Positions 34,251-43,479 of a DNA stretch of 50,116 nt are shown here, in pieces; the first letter of the stretch is position 1; each line of letters opens with the position of its first letter. The notes beneath the pieces were generated by a model. The model was not told where the DNA came from. It searched no databases and worked only from the letters and a program-made list of their open reading frames with translations. This stretch comes from Helicobacteraceae bacterium. Its GTDB lineage: Bacteria > Campylobacterota > Campylobacteria > Campylobacterales > SZUA-545. The DNA is taken from positions 1 to 50,116 of the forward strand of contig JAIRNH010000059.1 of the NCBI GenBank assembly GCA_031258155.1. The letters are read 5' to 3'. Both the position numbers and the translations under genes were made by a program.

Positions 34251-35834
34251 TTATATTTCGAGCGGTATTTCGTTGGGAAAGAGCGGTGTTTTACCGGGCG
34301 AGATATGGCTTAAAGCCAGCCGCGAAAACGTCTTATTTGAAAAAAGCGAGCCTAGTAAAAAGATATTTTGCGGCGCCTCGACACATAGCGAGGCGAGAAA
34401 ACTATCGGCGTTTCTAGCCTCTCTTAATCCCGCCTCCGCGTTTAATCCCGCGCCGATTAGATCGCCCAAATCTCCCAAAAAGCGCGCCAAACCCTCGCAA
34501 AGGCTAAAGGCGATCAGATCGTCGGGCGCGGAGGCTAACTTGTAACTTATAGCGGAGCGTATCAGCCCAAGAGAGTCGATCTCTCCCGCGATCAGTTTGT
34601 AATCCGCGCTAGGCGCTTTTATCGCGCCGCCAAAAGCGATATGCTCGAATATCCTATTGCCGGCGGATTTTAGATCGTCGCCAAAACCCAAAATTAGCCC
34701 CGCCGCCGCCCAGAGCGAAACGATATTTCTAGGCGCGTTCTCCAACGAAACGGCTTCGATCGGCGCGAGCGTTTCGCCGTATGTTTCGCGGTATTTCGCG
34801 ATCAGTTTCGCTCCGCTTTGATCGCGTTTTTCTATCGCGGACAAAATCTCTGCTATCGACGGGGGAAAGTTGATTTTCACAAGTTCGATTGCGCCTGTTT
34901 TCGGGCTGTTAAAAATAACGCGATCGTCGTAATTTGCGCTAAAGAAAAAGCCGAGATTGGCTTCGTTTTGCAAACCTTTTTCGTCGATCGCGGCGGCAAA
35001 AACGCGAAAATGCGGCTCTTTGATCGCCAAAAACCGCGACGAGCTTTGCGGCGTTACGCCTGAGACGATTATATTTTGGTTTTTTAGCGCGGTAACGCGC
35101 GGGCGATCGTAGTTTGCCAACGCGATCGCTTGAACGCCGCTTTCGGCGAGCCTTATAGACAGCAGATAGAGATAGAGATCGCCAGCCAACGCGACGTTAA
35201 CCGCGCGCGGCGCTTTTGGATAGCGCGACTGAAAAATTAGGTTCGCGGGAAGCCTTACAATCGGTCGCTCCAGCGAACCTAGAGCGTTAATATCCTCCTC
35301 TTTGGCGATCGCGACGCTCGCCGTGAAACCAATATCGGTCGGCATAACAACGTCGTTTTCGTCGTAATAGCGATCGGTTAGCGGCGAGATCGTATATTTT
35401 CCTTCGATCGCGACGCTTTCGCCCTTAGATAAACGCTCGATCGCATTATCGATCGGCGGCATATTATCGAGCGCGATCGGCGCGCCTATTTCGGGCGCGA
35501 TCGTCCATTTACCGCTTTGCGCGGCGAGCGCTTGGCTTTTTGGCGTAAAGCCGATCGGCTCCTCGCACCTTTCGATCGCGCTCGCCTCATACGGCTTCCA
35601 CTCGCTTAGCGCTTTTACCGTAGCCGAACGCAGATAGATCGACAGCGGCAGTTCAACCGCCAACAGATCGCTAAAGGCTTTCAGCTCCTCCTCGCCGCCG
35701 CGAACGAAAAGCGTTATTTTCCAGCCCTCTTTTTTGATGTAAAAATCGCGTTTCGCCTCGTAAGCGATCGCGCGTAAAAAATTCTCTAACGCCGCGTTTT
35801 TAGAGAGGTATATAAACTCGTAAGCTAAGATCAC
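34251..35834 (-). CDS. hydE: [NiFe]-hydrogenase accessory protein HydE (Campylobacterota type)
   Basis: 527 aa. Its length and its place after the protease gene match the fifth gene of the Wolinella and Helicobacter hyd operon. In H. pylori the equivalent protein is required for hydrogenase activity. Late segments such as SLWAAAGLILGFG and LCEGLARFLGDLGDLIGAGL look partly related to HypF/carbamoyltransferase-like proteins, but zinc-finger and acylphosphatase parts are absent. GTG start overlapping the hydD stop by one base (TAGTG). Not related to the radical SAM HydE at 2.6-3.7 kb despite the shared name. Confidence 0.78.
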   Translation of the reverse strand: MILAYEFIYLSKNAALENFLRAIAYEAKRDFYIKKEGWKITLFVRGGEEELKAFSDLLAVELPLSIYLRSATVKALSEWKPYEASAIERCEEPIGFTPKSQALAAQSGKWTIAPEIGAPIALDNMPPIDNAIERLSKGESVAIEGKYTISPLTDRYYDENDVVMPTDIGFTASVAIAKEEDINALGSLERPIVRLPANLIFQSRYPKAPRAVNVALAGDLYLYLLSIRLAESGVQAIALANYDRPRVTALKNQNIIVSGVTPQSSSRFLAIKEPHFRVFAAAIDEKGLQNEANLGFFFSANYDDRVIFNSPKTGAIELVKINFPPSIAEILSAIEKRDQSGAKLIAKYRETYGETLAPIEAVSLENAPRNIVSLWAAAGLILGFGDDLKSAGNRIFEHIAFGGAIKAPSADYKLIAGEIDSLGLIRSAISYKLASAPDDLIAFSLCEGLARFLGDLGDLIGAGLNAEAGLREARNADSFLASLCVEAPQNIFLLGSLFSNKTFSRLALSHISPGKTPLFPNEIPLEI

Positions 35835-36370
35835 TAGTCTCGCCCAAATTCGCGGGCTACCTGCGAGATCGTCAGATTAGGCTCGATTGTTTCGATGGTA
35901 AATCCTAGTTCGGCTAAATGTTTGATCGCCGTTTGCTCCATAATAATCGCGCCTTTTTGGACGCGCTCGCTAAGCTCTAGCGTCGTAGATTCTATGCGTT
36001 CGGGTATCACGCCGATGATTTTCGCGCGCGGGCGATCGCCCGTAAGGTCCATCATAGAGAGCGTTTGAAGCATTTCCACCTCGTGCGCGCTGCCCTGCCA
36101 ACTTACGCCGCGCGGCATATCCTCGTAATCGAAAAAATAGACCTCGCCGATCGCCGCGTCGTCCGCGCTGATACAATCGAAAATAATCGCGTAATCGCTT
36201 TCGGCGATTATGGGAGTAAGCAACTGGGCTAACGTGCCGCCGTCAACGATCTTAAGCGTATGTTCGGCGGACGAGAAGCGGTATTTGCGTTGAAGCAATC
36301 GGCTCAAATGCGCTCCGACGCCTTCGTCGGAGAACATTATATTGCCGATCCCAAGCAGGAGTATCTTCAA
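35834..36370 (-). CDS. hydD: [NiFe]-hydrogenase maturation endopeptidase
   Basis: 178 aa. GIGNIMFSDEGVGAHLSRLL at the N-terminus holds the nickel-binding acidic residue, DYAIIFDCISAD follows with the second, and HEVEMLQTLSMM supplies the His, as in HyaD/HybD/HoxM proteases. It removes the C-terminal peptide of the large subunit after nickel insertion. ATG start four bases after the cytochrome b stop. Confidence 0.93.
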   Translation of the reverse strand: MKILLLGIGNIMFSDEGVGAHLSRLLQRKYRFSSAEHTLKIVDGGTLAQLLTPIIAESDYAIIFDCISADDAAIGEVYFFDYEDMPRGVSWQGSAHEVEMLQTLSMMDLTGDRPRAKIIGVIPERIESTTLELSERVQKGAIIMEQTAIKHLAELGFTIETIEPNLTISQVAREFGRD

Positions 36371-36374
36371 GCGA

Positions 36375-37064
36375 TCAATGTTTCTTTTTGAACTTTATTC
36401 CGCTCAAAATAGAATCCAGCGCGCCCTCTTTGCCTCTTAACGAGTTGAAGATCACCATATAGACGTGCACGGGCAGGAATACCAGCACGATCCACATCAA
36501 AACGCGGTGAATGATCCGCACGTTGGCAAGCCCGCCAAAAAGCGCCTCGAACGGACGCATAACGCCGTAGATCAAGCCGCCAAACCCGTCGTGATAGACG
36601 TGCGCGTATAGGATAAGCCCCGTCAAGCATAGCAGGAAAAACGCGACGTAAAGCCCGCTATAGGCTACGAACTGAAGCGGGTTATACGCGCCCTTCAGAT
36701 GCGGGTGTTTGCCGATCAGCAGATAGTATTTGATCTGATCGATCCACGTTTTAGGGCTTAGCGCGTCGCTAAAAGAGCCGCGCTCTAGTTTTTCCGCCCC
36801 GTTTTTCGAGGCGAAAAAGTAATATATCTTAAACAGCGTAACGGCGATCAGCGCAAAACCAAATATCTCGTGCCACATACGCATTCTCGCGTTTAGAAAC
36901 AGATTCGGCTCGCCCGAAATCGCGGGAGAGACGAAAACGGCTCCGATATAAAAACCCGTAATCGTCAGCGCGACGATCGACAAGGCTCTAACCCAATGAA
37001 TTACGCGCGTTACGGCGCTAAACTCGACCTCGACCTCTCTGGTTTCAACAGCCTCTTGTGCCAT
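36375..37064 (-). CDS. hydC: [NiFe]-hydrogenase cytochrome b subunit
   Basis: 229 aa with four transmembrane segments (about residues 25-50, 69-88, 131-155 and 188-210). Heme-ligand candidates: RVIHWVRAL, MWHEIFGFALI, YAHVYHDGF, RIIHRVLMWIVLVFLPVHVY. Typical HyaC/HupC di-heme cytochrome b that passes electrons from hydrogenase to menaquinone. Follows the large-subunit gene with a gap of 17 bases and precedes the protease. Confidence 0.93.
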   Translation of the reverse strand: MAQEAVETREVEVEFSAVTRVIHWVRALSIVALTITGFYIGAVFVSPAISGEPNLFLNARMRMWHEIFGFALIAVTLFKIYYFFASKNGAEKLERGSFSDALSPKTWIDQIKYYLLIGKHPHLKGAYNPLQFVAYSGLYVAFFLLCLTGLILYAHVYHDGFGGLIYGVMRPFEALFGGLANVRIIHRVLMWIVLVFLPVHVYMVIFNSLRGKEGALDSILSGIKFKKKH

Positions 37065-37081
37065 ATTGGTATCCTCCGCCT

Positions 37082-38809
37082 CTAGCAGGTCGCGCCGTTA
37101 TCGAGCGTAACCTTATGAGAGCTCATGTTAGCGCCGTTCGCGTCCATCACATGCACCGCGCACGCGATACACGGATCGTAGGAGTGGATTTTGCGGATAA
37201 TCTCCAGCGGTTTGGACAGATCGGCTATCTTTAATCCGATTAGGCACTCCTCGTAAGAGCCGCGCTGATTTTGCGAATCTTTTGGCGAAGCGTTCCACGT
37301 CGAAGGCACGACGGCTTGATAGTTTTCGATCAAGCCGTTTTTGATCCTCACCCAGTGGCTAAGCGTCCCGCGCGGCACATGCCCGATATAACGCCCTTTA
37401 TACTCTTTGTTTTTATCGATAATATAGGGCGCGCAGGTGGATTGATCGACTTTGAGGTTCGCCGCGAGGTTGTTGAAGGCGGCAAGCGCGTTATCGGCGA
37501 TCACCTTCGCTTCGATCATACGGCAGGCGGTGCGCCCAAGCGTGGAGAATACCGCGCCTACGGGCAAGCCCGTGTCCTTGAGGAATCCCTCGACGACCTT
37601 GCCGACTCGTTCGTTGCCTTTTACGTAGTTCACGACGATATTCGCCAACGGTCCCACCTGCATAGGCTTGCCGTCGTAGCGCGGCGCTTTGATCCACGAG
37701 TATTTGCCTCTTTCGTCTATCAGCGGCGCTTTGACGCTTCTGCCGTTTCCGTCGATCGTGTCCGCTTCCTTGAAGCCCGTATAGCTCGGATCGGTTTCGC
37801 CGTCGTATGGGTGAAGCGGCGCGTCTTTCTTATACCACGATCTAGTCGCCTCTTCGGTGATCTTATCCTCGTCCACTTCATAAACCTTGCTAATGTCGCC
37901 GCCTAGGATAATGCCGCTATCAAAGAGCCAGTCTTTCGCGCCTAGTTGGAACTCTTGGAAGGTGAAAAGGTTGGACGTTCCCACGTCGCCTACCACGCTT
38001 GGCTCCGAAGCGTAAGCCTTGCCCGCCATCACCAGATCGGGATAGTAGGCGCGGTTGATAAAGTCCGCCGTCTCTTGAAATTTCACAAGATACTCGCCAA
38101 GCCGCGCGGGGTCTAACAGGTCCATCACGCAGGTTACGCCGCCGACGGTGAGGCTCTGCGGGTGCGGCTGTTTCGAGCCGAAGATCGCCATCATCTGCGC
38201 GACGGTTCTTTGAATGCGCAGGCATTCGAGATAGTGCGAGAGCGCGATCAGGTTCTGTTCGGGCGTTAAACGATAGGTTTTATGCCCCCAATAGCCGTTG
38301 GCGAAGGGACCCAAAGCGCCTTTTTTGGCAAACGCCGCCACCCGCTCTTTAACCGCCGTTAGCTGATCTGCGCCGCAAGCGTAAGGAACGCGCGCGTATT
38401 TGAACGCTTCGTCGGAGGCTTTTTTCGGATCGGCTGAAAGCGCGGAGACAATATCCACGAAATCAAGCGCGTGAAGTTGATAAAAATGCACGGGGTGATC
38501 GTGTAAAAACAGCGCCGCGTTCATCAGCGTTCGCGTCAAAACGGCGTTTAGCGGCGGAACGATACCGAGCGCGTTTTCGACCGCCATAATACCCGCCTTG
38601 TAGTGCGAAAAGGTGCAAACGCCGCAGATTCGTTGCGTAAAAAAGCCCGCGTCGCGCGGATCGCGCCCTTTTAATATCTTCTCTATGCCGCGCCACAGCG
38701 TCGCGGTAGAGTAGGCTTCGGTTACTACGTTGTCGTCATTCACGACGACCTCCACCCGCAAATGCCCTTCAATTCTGGTTATTGGATCGACTACTATTCT
38801 TTTGCTCAT
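37082..38809 (-). CDS. hydB: [NiFe]-hydrogenase large subunit
   Basis: 575 aa, group 1 type. N-terminal RIEGHLRVEV and RICGVCTFSH (L1 cysteines) and C-terminal DPCIACAVH (L2 cysteines) coordinate the Ni-Fe centre. After His553 a 22-residue tail beginning VMDANGA should be removed by the HydD protease; it is somewhat longer than the usual 15 or so residues and ends in Cys. Exported with the Tat-bearing small subunit, so the active enzyme faces the periplasm. Confidence 0.96.
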   Translation of the reverse strand: MSKRIVVDPITRIEGHLRVEVVVNDDNVVTEAYSTATLWRGIEKILKGRDPRDAGFFTQRICGVCTFSHYKAGIMAVENALGIVPPLNAVLTRTLMNAALFLHDHPVHFYQLHALDFVDIVSALSADPKKASDEAFKYARVPYACGADQLTAVKERVAAFAKKGALGPFANGYWGHKTYRLTPEQNLIALSHYLECLRIQRTVAQMMAIFGSKQPHPQSLTVGGVTCVMDLLDPARLGEYLVKFQETADFINRAYYPDLVMAGKAYASEPSVVGDVGTSNLFTFQEFQLGAKDWLFDSGIILGGDISKVYEVDEDKITEEATRSWYKKDAPLHPYDGETDPSYTGFKEADTIDGNGRSVKAPLIDERGKYSWIKAPRYDGKPMQVGPLANIVVNYVKGNERVGKVVEGFLKDTGLPVGAVFSTLGRTACRMIEAKVIADNALAAFNNLAANLKVDQSTCAPYIIDKNKEYKGRYIGHVPRGTLSHWVRIKNGLIENYQAVVPSTWNASPKDSQNQRGSYEECLIGLKIADLSKPLEIIRKIHSYDPCIACAVHVMDANGANMSSHKVTLDNGATC

Positions 38810-38825
38810 TATCTCCCCTTAATTA

Positions 38826-39959
38826 CTAGGCTTTTTTGAAAGCGCTGATTGCGGCGTGCGCAGCTACGCCGATCGCCGTAGCGGTCAAAAGCGCGACCCC
38901 GATCTTATCCGCCGTGGCGTCCGCGTCGATAGAGTTGAACGCCTTAGAGGCGAGCGGCTCTTCAAACGGTCCCATCTTGTCCCAAAAATCAGGCTCCGAA
39001 CATCCGATACAGCCATGCCCCGCCTGCACGGGCCACGAGGTGTGCTGGTTGAAGCGCTCCCTAGAGCAGTTATTAAAGGTATATGGACCCTTGCAACCGA
39101 CCTTATAAAGGCAGTAGCCGTTTTTCGCGCCCTCGTCGCCAAACTGCTGAACGAACTCGCCCGCGTCGAAATGCCCGCGCCGCTCGCACAGATCGTGAAT
39201 GCGCAGACCATACGCCCATTTGGGGCGGTTGTAAATATCGAGCGCCGGAAGCGTCCCAAACAAAATATAGTGAAGCACGTTGCCCACGATGTTTTTCTCG
39301 CTTGGAGGACAGCCCGGCACGTTGATTACGGGTTTATTGGTAATTTCGCTAAGCGGTTGCGCGTTTGTGGGATTTGGATACGCCGCTTGAACGCCGCCAA
39401 AGCTAGAACAGGTTCCAATAGCGAAGATCGCCATCGCGTTTTCCGCCGCTTCTCTAGCGTGTTCCGCGCCCTTTTTGCCTAGCGGTCCGACCGTGAGATA
39501 AAACTCGCTTAAACCCGCGGGAATGCCGCCTTCGACCATCAATATATATCTGCCCTTGTAGTTTTTGATCGCCTCTTCCAGATTGTGTTCGGCTTGCCAG
39601 CCGCTTGCCGCCATCACCGTTTCGTGATACTCAAGCGAGATATAATCGAAGATAAGGCTATCGATCGTGGGCGCGTCCGTGCGAAGCAGACTTTCGCTGC
39701 AACCGGTGCATTCCGCCATGTGTAGCCAAACGACGGGAATGCGATCGGTTAGCTCAGCCGCTTGCGCCACAAGCGGCGCGAAGGACTGCGGCAACGAAAA
39801 GAGCGCCGTAACGCCCGCCGCCCATTTCATAAAGTCGCGTCGCGAGATTCCGTTTTCTTCGAGAACCGCGCCGATCGGTTTTTGCTCGTCTAGTTTCGGG
39901 GCGTTAGCAAGCGCGTTAAGCCGCGCCGCCAGCCTGTCGCGTAGAGCTTGATATTCCAT
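38826..39959 (-). CDS. hydA: [NiFe]-hydrogenase small subunit
   Basis: 377 aa. Tat motif SRRDFMK at residues 39-45, followed by a hydrophobic stretch. The iron-sulfur part has WLHMAECTGCSESLLR (proximal cluster), then FAIGTCSSFGGVQAAYPNP, NVPGCPPSEKNIVG, LCERRGHFDAGEF and KVGCKGPYTFNNCS for the remaining clusters. A C-terminal hydrophobic helix (about 350-370) is likely the membrane anchor that meets cytochrome b. ATG with AAAGGCGG upstream. First gene of the operon. Confidence 0.95.
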   Translation of the reverse strand: MEYQALRDRLAARLNALANAPKLDEQKPIGAVLEENGISRRDFMKWAAGVTALFSLPQSFAPLVAQAAELTDRIPVVWLHMAECTGCSESLLRTDAPTIDSLIFDYISLEYHETVMAASGWQAEHNLEEAIKNYKGRYILMVEGGIPAGLSEFYLTVGPLGKKGAEHAREAAENAMAIFAIGTCSSFGGVQAAYPNPTNAQPLSEITNKPVINVPGCPPSEKNIVGNVLHYILFGTLPALDIYNRPKWAYGLRIHDLCERRGHFDAGEFVQQFGDEGAKNGYCLYKVGCKGPYTFNNCSRERFNQHTSWPVQAGHGCIGCSEPDFWDKMGPFEEPLASKAFNSIDADATADKIGVALLTATAIGVAAHAAISAFKKA

Positions 39960-40066
39960 AATGAACCGCCTTTATAATAATATACGTTTATATTAACGAT
40001 CTTGCGCTTAAACTTAACTTATATATAATACATTTTTATTAAGAAAACTTATAGGAAAGGCGGCGA
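39960..40066. promoter_or_regulatory. Divergent AT-rich promoter region hydA / hypC
   Basis: About 107 bases, far richer in A/T than the neighbouring genes. Plus strand: TATAAT at 40024-40029 upstream of hypC, with AGGAAAGGCGGCG before the ATG. Minus strand: several TATATT/TATTAT-like boxes and AAAGGCGG before hydA. Structural and accessory hydrogenase genes can thus be controlled together; no operator was identified with confidence. Confidence 0.55.
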
Positions 40067-40348
40067 ATGTGCCTCTCTATCCCCTCCAAAGTCATCGAGA
40101 TCGACGAGGCGAACAACGCGCTTGTCGATACGATGGGGGTAAAGCGCAAAGTCTCCTTAGACCTAGCGGGCGAACCCGTGGCGCTTGGCGATTACGTCCT
40201 AATCCACGTGGGCTTCGCTATGGGCAAGATCGACGAAAAAGACGCGCTTGAGAGCCTTGCGATTTTCAAAGAGATCGCCGAGAAAATGCAAAGCGGCGAG
40301 ATCGACGAGCGCGACGGGGATTTAGGGCTTGTCGATCGACTATCTTAG
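40067..40348 (+). CDS. hypC: Hydrogenase assembly chaperone HypC
   Basis: 93 aa, HypC/HybG family. Conserved Cys2 in MCLSIPSKV, DTMGVKRKVSLDL and LGDYVLIHVGFAMGKID are all present. It carries the Fe(CN)2CO unit with HypD and escorts the large subunit. Good site AGGAAAGGCGGCGA before ATG. Overlaps hypD by 20 bases. Confidence 0.95.
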   Translation: MCLSIPSKVIEIDEANNALVDTMGVKRKVSLDLAGEPVALGDYVLIHVGFAMGKIDEKDALESLAIFKEIAEKMQSGEIDERDGDLGLVDRLS

Positions 40349-41429
40349 CGACTACCGCGACCCGAAACTTATAGCGGCTTTAAGCGCGCAAATTAAATCG
40401 GAGGCGACGCGAGCGATCAACATTATGGAGATATGCGGCGGTCATACCCATACGATTATGAAGTATGGTCTGCCACAACTTCTACCCCCAGAGATCAAGT
40501 TTATCCACGGACCGGGCTGTCCCGTCTGCGTAATGCCCAAAGAGCGCCTCGATCACGCGATCGCGATCGCCAATATGAAAGATACGATTCTGACGACGCT
40601 AGGCGATATGATCCGCGTGCCGGGAAGCAGAGGCTCCCTGCAAGAGGCGAGAGCCAAAGGCGCGGACGTTCGCGCGCTCTATTCGCCGCTTGAAGCGCTA
40701 AAAATCGCGGCGGAAAACCCCGATAAGACCGTCGTCTTTTTCGCGATCGGTTTTGAAACGACTACGCCGATGAGCGCCGCGCTGATCGAACGGACGATCG
40801 CGAGCGGCGTAAAAAACCTGCTCTTTCACATCAACCATATTCTTGTGCCGCCTCCCGTTTGCGCGATTATGGATAGCGGCGGCGAGATCGACGCGTTTTT
40901 AGGTCCTTCGCACGTAAGCGTGATTACGGGAAGCGACATATTCGCGCCGATCGTCGATCGCTACCAAACGCCGATCGTTATTAGCGGCTTCGAGCCGATC
41001 GACGCGCTCGAAAGCGTCCTGATGATCGTTCGGCAGTTTAACGAAGGGCGGCGCGAGGCGGAAAACCAATACTCCCGCGCCGTTACGCCAAAGGGCAACG
41101 AGAGAGCCAAAGCGCTGATCGATCGCTACTTCGAGCCGCGCGAAACCTTCCGCTGGCGGGGGCTAGGCGACATACCAAAAAGCGGGTTGAAGCTGCGCGA
41201 TTCATACGCCAGCCTCGACGCTGAAAAAATCTACGCCGAAAAACTGCCAAACGATCCAATCGACGATCACAAGCTCTGTATCTGCGCCGAAATCCTAAAA
41301 GGGCGCGCCAAACCAACCGACTGCAAGGTTTTCGCCAAAGCCTGTTCGCCCGCCTCGCCGCTTGGCAGCTGCATGGTTTCTAGCGAAGGCGCGTGCGCGG
41401 CATACTATCGCTACGCTCAAACGCTTTAG
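40329..41429 (+). CDS. hypD: Hydrogenase maturation protein HypD
   Basis: 366 aa. Motifs ICGGHTHTIMKYGL, HGPGCPVCVMP, the thioredoxin-like GFETTTPM and the [4Fe-4S] cysteine region near the C-terminus (CKVFAKACSPASPLGSCMVS) are complete. Together with HypC it assembles the Fe(CN)2CO group. TTG start inside hypC. hypA, hypB, hypE and hypF are not in this window, so the rest of the pathway must lie elsewhere. Confidence 0.95.
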   Translation: MSIDYLSDYRDPKLIAALSAQIKSEATRAINIMEICGGHTHTIMKYGLPQLLPPEIKFIHGPGCPVCVMPKERLDHAIAIANMKDTILTTLGDMIRVPGSRGSLQEARAKGADVRALYSPLEALKIAAENPDKTVVFFAIGFETTTPMSAALIERTIASGVKNLLFHINHILVPPPVCAIMDSGGEIDAFLGPSHVSVITGSDIFAPIVDRYQTPIVISGFEPIDALESVLMIVRQFNEGRREAENQYSRAVTPKGNERAKALIDRYFEPRETFRWRGLGDIPKSGLKLRDSYASLDAEKIYAEKLPNDPIDDHKLCICAEILKGRAKPTDCKVFAKACSPASPLGSCMVSSEGACAAYYRYAQTL

Positions 41430-41588
41430 CGATCGGCGCTTTTGCGATAAAACCGCGCGCGGCAAGACGGCGGTCGAGCTAAATTTTGTCGAGCGTAAAA
41501 CAAAGCGGCGATACAATACCGTTTTCGCGCCGCGAGTTAGGCGGGCAAAACCGCCGCGCGGATTTGAAACGGACGAAAAGGAGAGAAA
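41430..41588. other. Short spacer
   Basis: No gene or clear terminator. A purine-rich site (AAAAGGAGAGAAA) just before 41589 serves the next gene. Confidence 0.4.
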
Positions 41589-42143
41589 ATGAGAGGGGCG
41601 TTGGCGGCGGTCGTTTTATCGCTATGCTTACGCGCGTTCGCGCAAGAAGAGCTTGAATACCTCGATAACTACAGAAAGGCTTTGCGCCTATCCGGAAACG
41701 ATATAAGCGCGGGCGCGCTTTTGTGCAAAAGCGAAGGCGGCTCGATCGGCTTTTTCGCCGAGCTGTCTCCATACGGCTCGGATCGACAGATCGCGGGGGA
41801 AAACGTTCCGGAAAATATGATCTTTCGCGTCTCTTACTACCGCAAAAACGAGAAAAGCGGCGAGATTACGCGGTATTTTGAGGAGGACGTCGCCGTGTTG
41901 AGCGTCGATTCAAAAGAGCGCTTTCGCTTTACCTTTATAGATAGCCCCGCGATTTTATATCTGGAGCTGATCGATCCGAATATGAAGCCGATCAAAGTCG
42001 GCGAGGCGTTGAGCGGCGTAAAAATCGTAAAACTTGACAAGCGCGACGACATATATGTTGAAAATATTGTTAGGCTACGAGAAAACGACGCTAAAGCGAT
42101 AACGTGCGATCTTCGCGTTAAAACCGCGCATCTGCAAAAATAG
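41589..42143 (+). CDS. Secreted protein of unknown function
   Basis: 184 aa. Signal peptide at residues 1-18 (ALAAVVLSLCLRAFA) with a likely cleavage before QEELEYL. The mature part is beta-rich; two cysteines are visible (ALLCKSEGG and ITCDLRV), possibly a disulfide. No domain recognised. Strong AAGGAG site. Its stop TAG is directly followed by the ATG of the next gene, starting a four-gene unit. Confidence 0.7.
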   Translation: MRGALAAVVLSLCLRAFAQEELEYLDNYRKALRLSGNDISAGALLCKSEGGSIGFFAELSPYGSDRQIAGENVPENMIFRVSYYRKNEKSGEITRYFEEDVAVLSVDSKERFRFTFIDSPAILYLELIDPNMKPIKVGEALSGVKIVKLDKRDDIYVENIVRLRENDAKAITCDLRVKTAHLQK

Positions 42144-42743
42144 ATGAAAGCGACGGCTTTCGCAAACGCCCGCAGGCGGATTGGCGAAATAAAAACGGCG
42201 GTTTTAACGAGCGTCCAAAAGCTAGCGATACGAACAAAAACAAAGGCGTTCGCAAACGCTTGCGATCTGGCTAAAACGGCGATTGCCGCAAACGCCAAAA
42301 AACTAGCGCGTCAAACGAAAGCGGCGATAGGCGAAGACCTATATTTGGCGCTCCTTACGCTGGTTTTCGGCGGCGTTTACCTCTATCTATTGGCGACGAC
42401 TCGTTTCGCGCTTAAGTTTGTCGCGCTGTGGTCTGGCGCGGCGGGCGCGGTCTTTTATTACGCGTGCTATTTCGCGCCCGCGTTCTGCGCGAGCAAACTG
42501 CTTGGAACGCAAGCCAAAACGCCGCGAGCGATCGCGTTAGCGCAACGTTTTACGCGAGCGATCGCGTTGGCGTTTGTCGTCGTTATGTTTTTTGCCGTAT
42601 TGTCGTTAGCGCCTATCGCGCTGATCGCGGCGGGCGGCTACGATAAGGGCGAATGCTTTGGCGCGGCGTTCGGCGGCGCGTTTATCGGGTTGGCTATATT
42701 TACCTGCTTAATCGAACGTTTCAAGAGAGGCGAAAGTAGATGA
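42144..42743 (+). CDS. Membrane protein of unknown function
   Basis: 199 aa. N-terminal 65 residues are basic and helical with Ala/Lys repeats (KTAIAANAKKLARQTKAAIG). Then about four transmembrane segments (68-84, 94-118, 138-160, 166-187). No family recognised. Begins immediately after the preceding stop and overlaps the next gene by four bases. Confidence 0.65.
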   Translation: MKATAFANARRRIGEIKTAVLTSVQKLAIRTKTKAFANACDLAKTAIAANAKKLARQTKAAIGEDLYLALLTLVFGGVYLYLLATTRFALKFVALWSGAAGAVFYYACYFAPAFCASKLLGTQAKTPRAIALAQRFTRAIALAFVVVMFFAVLSLAPIALIAAGGYDKGECFGAAFGGAFIGLAIFTCLIERFKRGESR

Positions 42744-43087
42744 CGTTTTTGTCGGTTTTTAGCGGTTTTATAATCGGGTTTGTCTGCTGGAAAGGCTGTT
42801 TCGTATTCGCGAGGGCGATCGCCGCCGCGCTTTTTGACGTTGAAAGCCTAGCGCCTGCGGGGGTCAAGATCGCTTACGGAGGCGTTTTCTTATTTTTGTG
42901 CGGGACGACGGCGCTTTTGTTGCTCATATATCCGATATATTCGTTTATTGTCGCCGACGCGAGCGCGGGCGAGTTTTATCTTAACGTCGCCGCCTCTTAT
43001 GTCGGCTCCGTATTTGGATTTTTGGGTTTGTTGTATTTGCGGCTGTTTGTGGAAACCAAGAAAAAAAACGAGGCTGAAAATTTATGA
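42740..43087 (+). CDS. Membrane protein of unknown function
   Basis: 115 aa with three transmembrane segments (about residues 4-28, 44-70 and 82-104) and a basic tail (ETKKKNE). ATGA overlaps with both neighbours show tight coupling. No family recognised; probably a partner of the preceding membrane protein. Confidence 0.65.
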   Translation: MTFLSVFSGFIIGFVCWKGCFVFARAIAAALFDVESLAPAGVKIAYGGVFLFLCGTTALLLLIYPIYSFIVADASAGEFYLNVAASYVGSVFGFLGLLYLRLFVETKKKNEAENL

Positions 43088-43479
43088 ATATTCGCGTCTA
43101 TTACGAGGATACCGACTCGCTTGGAATGGTCTATCACGCGAACTACCTAAAGTTTATAGAGCGGGCGCGAAGCGAGGCGTTTTTCGCGATCGGACAGAAA
43201 CCCGAAAACGTTGGCGCGTATTTCGTCGTTCGATCGATGAACGTTCGTTTTATCAGATCGGCGAAGCTAGGGGATACGCTAGAGGTCAGATCGCGCCTAA
43301 AAGAGCTTCGCGCCGCCTCGTTTTGGCTTGAGCAGGAGCTATGGCTGGATCAGACCCTAATTTTTAGCGCCGAAGTCGAAATCGTTTCCGTAAAAGAGAC
43401 GAAACCCGTCAAGATCGACGAGGCGACCAAGCGGCTGCTGACCAGCGTTTTTCCTTATTCGATCGGCGGCAGAAGCTGA
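43084..43479 (+). CDS. ybgC: YbgC-like acyl-CoA thioesterase (4HBT family)
   Basis: 131 aa hot-dog fold protein. YYEDTDSLGMVYHANYLKFI (residues 6-25) contains the catalytic Asp and the hot-dog helix start typical of YbgC and 4-hydroxybenzoyl-CoA thioesterases; ERARSEAFF follows. Cytoplasmic hydrolysis of acyl-CoA or acyl-ACP thioesters. Elsewhere ybgC lies with tol-pal genes; here it ends a unit of unknown envelope genes. The 3' end overlaps the convergent gene by 25 bases. Confidence 0.88.
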   Translation: MNIRVYYEDTDSLGMVYHANYLKFIERARSEAFFAIGQKPENVGAYFVVRSMNVRFIRSAKLGDTLEVRSRLKELRAASFWLEQELWLDQTLIFSAEVEIVSVKETKPVKIDEATKRLLTSVFPYSIGGRS

